A stretch of DNA of 46,694 nt from CALAZP01 sp964410725 (lineage in GTDB: Bacteria; Bacteroidota; Bacteroidia; Chitinophagales; Saprospiraceae), in assembly GCA_964410725.1 (NCBI GenBank), contig CAYPID010000017.1:1-46694 (forward strand), in the 5' to 3' direction. Below, piece after piece: positions 41,316 to 46,694 of this stretch (positions within the stretch are counted from its first letter, which is position 1; each line of letters opens with the position of its first letter). The position numbers and the translations under genes are program-made. The notes below the pieces were generated by a model, which was not told the origin of the DNA, did not search any database, and saw nothing but the letters and a program-made list of their open reading frames with translations.

Positions 41316-42447
41316 TTTTTTTGCTCCCAGCGTACATATCGAACCGCTGAAATTTACATTCCAAAGGGCCGTTAAATAAGGTCTTTTTTGCCGAAGGCTT
41401 CAATCCTAGATTTTTGAGACCCTCTGGATTAGAAGAGATAATCCAAGCGCTCCATCCTGTGTATTGTTGCTTAAGGGTATCCCCTAGTTTTTTATAATAG
41501 CCAATGGTGTCGGTCAATTCCATTCTTTCATCATAGGGGGGGTTGGTAATGATAAGGCCTTGGTCTGCTATTTTTGGCATTTTGAAAAAATCTCCTTTTT
41601 CAATGATGATGTTTCGGTATAGTTCTGCGGCTAGGCAATTCTTTCCTGCTGCACTTACCCCTTTGTTGTTGATATCCCTTCCGATGATATCGAAATTAGA
41701 GGTAGATTTTATTTTTCCATTGTTTTCCTTCAGGATTTGGTCCCAAAGCCCTGCATCAAAATCTTTCCATTGCATAAAACCAAAAGAGGGGCGCAAATAC
41801 AATGGTGGGCGATTCAGGGCTAGGGAAGCAGCTTCAATAACTAAGGTGCCAGAGCCACACATGGGGTCCAAGAAGGGCATAGAGCCATCCCAGCCGCTGA
41901 TAAGGATCATTCCGGCTGCCAATACCTCATTGATAGGTGCTGCTACGGTGAGGTTTCGGTACCCCCTTTTATGGAGGGAATTTCCTGAGCTGTCTAGCGA
42001 GAGCGTGACTTTGTTTTTGAAAATATGGAGGTTGATTTTAACGTCTGGATTTTGGGTATCGACAGAAGGGCGAATTCCTTTTTCCTTTCTGATTCTATCT
42101 GCGATGGCGTCTTTTAACATCAAAGCTGGATAATTTGAGTGTCGATAAAAATCAGAATTCACGGCAGCATCTATGGCAAAAGTCATGGAAGGATTCAAAA
42201 AAGTATTCCAATTAAAATGGTAAGCATTTTGGAATAAGTCTTTTGGTTGATTGATTTCGAATTCTAAAAAGGGGACTAAAATTCTCAAAGCCGATCGCAA
42301 CAAATAGTTGGATTGATAGAGTAATTCCTGATTTCCTTCATATTTGACGGCTCTTTTTAAGGGTTCAATCTGTTGCCCTCCTATATTTTCGATTTCCTTA
42401 GCAAGGACTTCTTCAAGTCCAGCAAAGGTTTTTGCTATGATTTTCAA
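41290..42447 (-). CDS. THUMP-domain rRNA (guanine-N2) methyltransferase, RlmL N-domain type
   Basis: The 385-residue protein begins with a THUMP domain (FAGLEEVLAKEIENIGG; TFAIDAAVNSDFYRHSNY) and continues with a class I methyltransferase domain: LDPMCGSGTLVIEAASLAL (SAM site) and IITNPPYDERM (catalytic NPPY). Family members modify G2445 of 23S rRNA (RlmL) or close positions; the C-terminal RlmK part of E. coli RlmL is absent. Its 3' end overlaps bshB1, and it lies 29 bases downstream of the HtrA gene stop-side region on the same strand. Confidence 0.92.
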   Translation of the reverse strand: MKIIAKTFAGLEEVLAKEIENIGGQQIEPLKRAVKYEGNQELLYQSNYLLRSALRILVPFLEFEINQPKDLFQNAYHFNWNTFLNPSMTFAIDAAVNSDFYRHSNYPALMLKDAIADRIRKEKGIRPSVDTQNPDVKINLHIFKNKVTLSLDSSGNSLHKRGYRNLTVAAPINEVLAAGMILISGWDGSMPFLDPMCGSGTLVIEAASLALNRPPLYLRPSFGFMQWKDFDAGLWDQILKENNGKIKSTSNFDIIGRDINNKGVSAAGKNCLAAELYRNIIIEKGDFFKMPKIADQGLIITNPPYDERMELTDTIGYYKKLGDTLKQQYTGWSAWIISSNPEGLKNLGLKPSAKKTLFNGPLECKFQRFDMYAGSKKTKPNQKDF

Positions 42448-42476
42448 TACTTATGGGTTTTTCGTATAAATGAAAA

Positions 42477-43898
42477 TTAAAGAATTTCCTCCAGAGTGAA
42501 ATTATAAAAATAGGGTCCTTCAAAATCTTCATAAATTCCTTCGAGAACTATTTCTCGTTTGAATTTTTTGAGAGTCGCCAAAAAAGAGGTGATATCTGAA
42601 ACTGGAAGATCATTGATTTTGGTGACGATAAATCCAGGGTCCATATTGGTTCGATCGATTAAACTATTTCTATAAATGGAATAGATGCGTACTCCGGAAG
42701 TCTTCAATCTTTTTTGTTCTATTGCAGTTAATTCTCTGATTTCAAACCCTATATCCATAAGTAATTTGTCATCAGCTGCATTGATTAAGGTAGTGGTATT
42801 GCTTTTATTTTTTAGAACCACTTGGGCTGAATCTAACTGTCCATTTCTATAAAAGCCAATCATCACCTGATTTCCTGGTCTCAATCTTCCTATTTGTTCC
42901 TGCATTTTGGGTAATGAGGGGGTGGAAATTCCATTAACGCTGATGATGACATCATTCTTTTTCAACCCTGCATCTTGTGCCCCGCTGCCAATACCTACTT
43001 GTGTGATCAGCACTCCAGCCACTTCTTTTAGTTGAAGTTCATCTGCTAATTGCGGAGTAATATCATCAATAAAAACGCCAAGTAAGCCTCGTTGGACAAT
43101 ACCGTATTCTGTTAGATCTGCGATAACCTTTGAAACCAAATTAGATGGAATGGCGAAGGAATAACCTTCATATCTACCTGATTGAGTAATGATGGCCGTG
43201 TTGATTCCAATAAGTTCACCTGCAGCGTTGACTAACGCACCACCACTATTCCCCGGATTCACTGCTGCATCAGTTTGAATAAACGATTCAATTCGATCCT
43301 GACCTTCAAGGATATCAATACTTCGGCCTTTTGCACTGATGATTCCGGCGGTCACGGTAGAGGCCAAGTTAAAGGGATTGCCCACTGCCAAAACCCACTC
43401 TCCGATGACGGCATGATCTGAATTTCCCAATAGTGCATAGGGAAGATTTCGCTCCTTAATTTTTATCAAAGCTAAATCGGTTGTGCGGTCTGTTCCAATG
43501 AGTTCACCTGTATACTTTCGCTTATTGGCTAAGGTAATTTCCAATTGATCTGCCCCAAATACCACATGTCTATTGGTCACAATATATCCATCAGCAGACA
43601 CGATTACTCCAGATCCAGTGGCTCCCATTTTGCGATTTCGATTCCATTGATTATTGGAGGCTGTCTCTTTGATTGCACGAACATTAACCACTGCTGGCGT
43701 TATTTTTTCAGCTGCTTCATTAAAATCTTCAGCCCCTTTATACCCGGAATGTTGAAGACGATATTGAGCGGGAATTGGATTGGATAATGCTTCGCGTATG
43801 ATGACCTGGGAAGGGGGAATAAAATTATGATAGATCAGCACTGTCAAAGCAGCTGAAACTGTGGAACTGATAATAATTATACCGATGATCCGCTTCAA
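42477..43898 (-). CDS. HtrA/DegQ-like periplasmic serine protease
   Basis: The 473-residue protein has an N-terminal membrane or signal helix (IIGIIIISSTVSAALTVLIY), a trypsin-like domain with triad His111 (IVTNRHVV), Asp141 (RTTDLALIK) and Ser218 (NPGNSGGALV), a first PDZ (about 265-360: GLLGVFIDDITPQLADELQL), and a weaker second PDZ (about 380-470). It degrades or refolds misfolded envelope proteins. The start is at 43898, divergent from the 59-residue ORF with 56 bases between. Confidence 0.95.
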   Translation of the reverse strand: MKRIIGIIIISSTVSAALTVLIYHNFIPPSQVIIREALSNPIPAQYRLQHSGYKGAEDFNEAAEKITPAVVNVRAIKETASNNQWNRNRKMGATGSGVIVSADGYIVTNRHVVFGADQLEITLANKRKYTGELIGTDRTTDLALIKIKERNLPYALLGNSDHAVIGEWVLAVGNPFNLASTVTAGIISAKGRSIDILEGQDRIESFIQTDAAVNPGNSGGALVNAAGELIGINTAIITQSGRYEGYSFAIPSNLVSKVIADLTEYGIVQRGLLGVFIDDITPQLADELQLKEVAGVLITQVGIGSGAQDAGLKKNDVIISVNGISTPSLPKMQEQIGRLRPGNQVMIGFYRNGQLDSAQVVLKNKSNTTTLINAADDKLLMDIGFEIRELTAIEQKRLKTSGVRIYSIYRNSLIDRTNMDPGFIVTKINDLPVSDITSFLATLKKFKREIVLEGIYEDFEGPYFYNFTLEEIL

Positions 43899-43954
43899 AA
43901 TGATTATTTTTCGACTCTTTTCAATGTAGTATTAATTGTGTAAAGCACCAAATA

Positions 43955-44134
43955 ATGGAAGAACAAAAAGAATCGTTAGGAGGTAACATCTGGGGATGGA
44001 AATTTTCCTTTTATGGTTTAGCTCTGATTTTGATTTTGTTAGGATTAATGATTTATCGCCATATTACTTTAGAGGTCCCTTTTGGTTCTCCGGAAACTGA
44101 AGTGGATTCCAATGAAATTATCATTAATCAATAG
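43955..44134 (+). CDS. Small single-pass membrane protein, 59 residues, upstream of dapF
   Basis: I do not recognise a family. The frame runs from ATG 43955 to TAG 44134. It has an acidic start (MEEQKESLGGN), aromatic WGWKFSFYG, one clear transmembrane helix (LALILILLGLMIY), then a polar tail with RHITLEVPFGSPETEVDSNE. The stop is two bases before the dapF ATG, the same strand, with no terminator between, which argues for a real coupled gene. It is divergent from htrA, whose start is 56 bases away. Codon usage resembles its neighbours. Confidence 0.68.
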   Translation: MEEQKESLGGNIWGWKFSFYGLALILILLGLMIYRHITLEVPFGSPETEVDSNEIIINQ

Positions 44135-44136
44135 TC

Positions 44137-44973
44137 ATGGAGATGCTGTCTTTTTACAAATACCACGGAGCTGGAAATGATTTTGTCATTTTAGACGGTA
44201 GGGATTTCCCTTCGGGAAAAATTTTAGATGCCAAATGGGTAGCCTGGGTGTGTAATCGGCATTTTGGGGTAGGAGCGGATGGATTAATGGTATTGCACTC
44301 CTCGGATAAGGTGGATTTTGTTATGGATTATTATAATGCAGATGGAAAGTTAGGATCTATGTGTGGTAATGGTGGAAGGTGCATCGCCTCTTTTGCTCAA
44401 TATCTTCAGATAGCCCAACAAGAAGTAGTCTTCGAAGCTGCTGATGGATTACATAAAGCTATTTTTCAAGATCATGGGGAAGTTGCTTTAAAAATGACAG
44501 ACGTAATCGGAATTGAATCCATATTAGATGGGGTCTTTCTCAATACAGGGTCGCCACACTTCGTAATATGGGTCGATGATCTAATGAATTTTCCCGTAGT
44601 TGAAAAAGGAAGTGCTTACAGAAACCACAAGGCTTTTTTACCGGCAGGCACCAATGTTAATTTTGCAGAAAAAACCAAAGAAAAAGTTGCTGTTAGAACT
44701 TTTGAAAGGGGAGTAGAACAAGAAACACTGGCTTGCGGAACAGGAGTTACCGCAGTGGCTCTCGCAAAGGCCTTCGAGGAAAAACAATTGGGAATTGGGC
44801 AAACAATCATTCAAGCTTTAGGAGGTGGACTAAAAGTAGCCTTCCGGCAATCACAACTAGGGGTTTTTGAGGAAATATGGTTAACCGGTCCTGCTCAGTT
44901 TGTTTTTGAAGGAATCATTTCAACGGAAGTCCCAATTGGTTATCAGGCATATAAAAATAGAATAAATGATTAA
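44137..44973 (+). CDS. dapF: Diaminopimelate epimerase
   Basis: The 278-residue protein has the two catalytic cysteines of DapF: Cys76 in GSMCGNGGRC and Cys200 in LACGTGVTAV. The opening FYKYHGAGNDFVILDGR and the ADGLMVLHSS, NTGSPHFV and GTNVNFAE segments are standard. It converts LL- to meso-diaminopimelate for peptidoglycan and lysine. MLSFYK at 44143 is an alternative start two codons later. Its stop overlaps the next start by eight bases (ATGATTAA). Its last bases are also repeated in the duplication after the N gap. Confidence 0.95.
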   Translation: MEMLSFYKYHGAGNDFVILDGRDFPSGKILDAKWVAWVCNRHFGVGADGLMVLHSSDKVDFVMDYYNADGKLGSMCGNGGRCIASFAQYLQIAQQEVVFEAADGLHKAIFQDHGEVALKMTDVIGIESILDGVFLNTGSPHFVIWVDDLMNFPVVEKGSAYRNHKAFLPAGTNVNFAEKTKEKVAVRTFERGVEQETLACGTGVTAVALAKAFEEKQLGIGQTIIQALGGGLKVAFRQSQLGVFEEIWLTGPAQFVFEGIISTEVPIGYQAYKNRIND

Positions 44974-45274
44974 TCTGGTTAGCGATNNNNNNNNNNNNNN
45001 NNNNNNNNNNNNNNNNNNNNNNNNNNNNNNNNNNNNNNNNNNNNNNNNNNNNNNNNNNNNNNNNNNNNNNNNNNNNNNNNNNNNNNACCATTACCACCCC
45101 CACACCAGCAATGTTAGAGGCCATGTGGTCTGCACAGGTGGAGGGAATCATTTCAACGGAAGTCCCAATTGATTATCAGGCATATAAAAATAGAATAAAT
45201 GATTAATCTGGTTAGCGATACCATTACCACCCCCACACCAGCAATGTTAGAGGCCATGTGGTCTGCACAGGTGG
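44911..45274 (+). repeat. Imperfect tandem duplication around the second N gap
   Basis: Segment A (44911-44986) recurs at 45144-45219 with one mismatch (GGTTATC versus GATTATC). Segment B (45087-45141, 55 bases) recurs exactly at 45220-45274. The order is A, N, B, two bases, A, B. It covers the dapF end and ltaE start, so both appear twice in part. Probably an assembly artefact. Confidence 0.85.
44987..45086. other. Assembly gap of exactly 100 N
   Basis: A placeholder run of 100 N seven codons into the first copy of the ltaE start. From the downstream copy no bases are missing at this point: the left flank ends AGCGAT and the right begins ACCATT, which are adjacent at 45219/45220. Confidence 0.97.
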
Positions 45275-46212
45275 GAGATGACGTTTTTGGACAAGATCCT
45301 ACTGTTAATGAGTTGGAACTCAAAATGGCTAATATGTTTGGTAAAGAAGCAGCAGTATTTTGCCCTTCTGGAACTATGACGAATCAAATTGCAATTAAGG
45401 TTCACACTCAGCCTCTAGATGAGGTAATTTGTAATATCAATTCCCATATTTACCAATATGAAAGTGCGGGCTATGGATTCATATCTGGAATTAGCGTGAA
45501 TTTACTTCCCGGGAAAAATGGCAAACTTACCGCTGAGCAGATTGAAGCTTCCATTAAGCCTGATTTTGACTGGCTTCCTAAGACCAGTTTGGTAGTCTTG
45601 GAAAATACCTGCAATAAGGGTGGGGGAAGCATATATCGATTGGAGGAAATTAGTCCGATAACAGATTTATGCAAAAAAAGAGGGTTGCAGCTGCATTTGG
45701 ATGGGGCTAGACTTTTTAATGCCTTGGTAGAAACTGGGGATACCACCGAAGAGGTAGGGGATCGTTTTGATTCTATTTCCATTTGTTTATCCAAAGGGTT
45801 GGGTGCACCAGTAGGCTCTGTTTTAATAGGATCTACTAATTTCATCAAGCAAGCTAGGCGAGTAAGAAAGGTTTTAGGTGGGGGAATGCGTCAAGCGGGT
45901 TATCTTGCAGCTGCCGGTATTTATGCTTTAGATCATCACCTGTCAAAGTTAAAAGAGGATAATGCCAGAGCAAGGGCCATTGGTGAGGCGCTCAACCAGC
46001 AATCTTGGGTAGAAGAAGTACGACCAGTAGAATCTAATATCGTCATTTTTGACCTAAAACCAGGAATCAAAGCCAATGAATGGGTGGAAAAAATGGCCAA
46101 TAAAGGGGTTCAAACTATTGCATTTGGTCCTCAAACCATCAGGATGGTAACCCATCTAAACCTGAATGATGGAGACATTAACAAGGTTATTGAGATTATC
46201 AATAATTATTGA
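45199..46212 (+). CDS. ltaE: Low-specificity L-threonine aldolase
   Basis: The 337-residue PLP enzyme has NLVSDTITTPTPAMLEAM at the start, GDDVFGQDPTVNELE, and the PLP lysine Lys199 in ISICLSKGLGAPVGS; Asp168 in LHLDGARLF contacts the cofactor. It cleaves L-threonine or allo-threonine to glycine and acetaldehyde. The ATG at 45199 gives the complete gene. A broken copy of the start occurs at 44966, before the N gap. In the intact arrangement its ATG would overlap the dapF stop by eight bases, so dapF-ltaE are coupled. The 3' end overlaps the convergent nuclease gene by seven bases. Confidence 0.95.
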   Translation: MINLVSDTITTPTPAMLEAMWSAQVGDDVFGQDPTVNELELKMANMFGKEAAVFCPSGTMTNQIAIKVHTQPLDEVICNINSHIYQYESAGYGFISGISVNLLPGKNGKLTAEQIEASIKPDFDWLPKTSLVVLENTCNKGGGSIYRLEEISPITDLCKKRGLQLHLDGARLFNALVETGDTTEEVGDRFDSISICLSKGLGAPVGSVLIGSTNFIKQARRVRKVLGGGMRQAGYLAAAGIYALDHHLSKLKEDNARARAIGEALNQQSWVEEVRPVESNIVIFDLKPGIKANEWVEKMANKGVQTIAFGPQTIRMVTHLNLNDGDINKVIEIINNY

Positions 46213-46694
46213 TTTTCTTTTCTGCGATTGAGCTCGTCCCTAATTTCTGCAGCTCTTTCGTAGTCTTCTTCCGCCAGCACTTCTTCCAACATATTGGTTA
46301 GTTTGTCAAGTGACAAACTCGAAAGTGATTTCGGTTGCGATTCTTTGGGGTTTTCTTCAGCAGTGGCTGGGGACTCTCCCGTATCTTCCAAAACAATTCC
46401 AGCTGAATCCAAAATGAAATCGAATGTATAAATTGGACAACTAAACCTTACTGCTAATGCAAGGGCATCAGAGGTTCTAGAATCTATTTCAATGATTTCA
46501 CCTTCCTTTTCACAAATTAATTTGGCGTAAAATATTCCATCAAGTAGGTTATTGATGACTATTTCCCTTAAGGTAATTGAAAACAAATCAAGTGTGTTTT
46601 TAAACAAATCATGAGTCAACGGTCTATTGGGCGTCATTCCCTCCATGGAAACAGCAATGGCTTGTGCTTCGAAACTACCAATAACTATGGGCAA
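46206..46694 (-). CDS. Bifunctional nuclease family (DUF151) protein with UVR motif (partial, N-terminus beyond right edge)
   Basis: 162 residues are visible from the edge; the true start is beyond the window, since the first codon seen (TTG) sits inside the conserved LPIVIGSFEAQAIA. The DUF151 core includes MTPNRPLTHDLFKNTLD and EIDSRTSDALALAVRFSCPI. A variable linker (about residues 110-130) is followed by a UVR-type helical hairpin (TNMLEEVLAEEDYERAAEIR), as in UvrB/UvrC. Plant and bacterial relatives have RNase and DNase activity. It is convergent with ltaE, overlapping by seven bases. Confidence 0.9.
   Translation of the reverse strand: MPIVIGSFEAQAIAVSMEGMTPNRPLTHDLFKNTLDLFSITLREIVINNLLDGIFYAKLICEKEGEIIEIDSRTSDALALAVRFSCPIYTFDFILDSAGIVLEDTGESPATAEENPKESQPKSLSSLSLDKLTNMLEEVLAEEDYERAAEIRDELNRRKENQ

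Noticed and set aside
41543..42133. 196-residue plus-strand frame over the THUMP methyltransferase
   Set aside because: The opposite strand carries NPPY and the SAM motif, so this is a shadow.
44966..45172. A second start and short frame for the threonine aldolase before the N gap
   Set aside because: It is the broken duplicate of the ltaE start. The complete gene begins at 45199.
1..46694. Search for CRISPR arrays, insertion sequences, prophage or toxin-antitoxin pairs
   Set aside because: I saw no regularly spaced repeats, transposase or integrase motifs, and no toxin-antitoxin pair. The only direct repeats are the two assembly duplications and the 12-bp exbB repeat.

Overview
The window is AT-rich and gene-dense. 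It reads as a chromosomal segment of a Bacteroidota bacterium, most likely order Cytophagales (Cyclobacteriaceae-like). The supporting evidence is a type IX secretion / gliding locus (PorP/SprF-type protein plus GldK) at the left edge, a DUF4293 protein, an OstA-like protein, a BatE-like TPR/SH3 protein, a bacillithiol enzyme (BshB1), an RNase H with a viroplasmin domain, AT-rich spacers, few Shine-Dalgarno sites, and several Bacteroidota -7 boxes (TAnnTTTG). I see no phage, insertion sequence, CRISPR array, plasmid gene or classical defence island, and no gene-free stretch longer than about 210 bases. Most of the window is housekeeping chromosome.

Layout, left to right. (1) 1-1962, minus strand: gldK (runs off the left edge) and porP. 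(2) 2.1-5.3 kb: a membrane-anchored GH73-like protein that seems to have lost its catalytic Glu, ruvX(yqgF)-def, an RNase H, and a TatD nuclease. (3) 5.46-8.0 kb: tRNA-Ser(GGA), then an exbB / unknown membrane protein / exbD / exbD energy-transducing operon closed by a strong terminator. (4) 8.1-12.1 kb: DUF4293 protein, then a tightly overlapping FAD oxidoreductase, OstA-like protein and BatE-like protein. (5) 12.1-14.4 kb, minus strand: rpmA with an unusual helix-hairpin-helix tail, rplU, and a retropepsin-like/PDZ protease. (6) 14.5-20.6 kb: vanadium haloperoxidase/PAP2 lipoprotein, DASS transporter, M20 amidohydrolase, a sigma-54 response regulator with no DNA-binding domain, and a LOG-family protein. 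(7) 20.7-28.0 kb: glpK-glpD-glpF followed at once by dnaE. (8) 28.0-31.0 kb: UMF1-type MFS transporter, HAD phosphatase and a 51-residue membrane ORF on the minus strand, with a divergent MobA-like nucleotidyltransferase broken by an assembly gap. (9) 31.1-37.7 kb: a tetR-tolC-MFP-RND efflux operon. (10) 37.7-46.7 kb: pdxH, GNAT, YtcJ-like amidohydrolase-bshB1, a THUMP rRNA methyltransferase, an HtrA protease, a 59-residue membrane ORF-dapF-ltaE, and a DUF151/UVR nuclease cut by the right edge.

Two runs of exactly 100 N (30759-30858 and 44987-45086) are flanked by imperfect tandem duplications of the same design. In both, the stretch right after the N run repeats downstream over exactly 55 bases. 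I read these as assembly artefacts, perhaps from a k=55 de Bruijn graph, not as biology, and I give the probable intact form of both genes.

The most interesting biology is modest: the GH73-like protein without its Glu, the L27-HhH fusion, the response regulator lacking an output HTH, two unannotated small membrane-protein ORFs (28048-28203 and 43955-44134), and promoter boxes that decide several start codons. I found no convincing wholly new multi-gene system.
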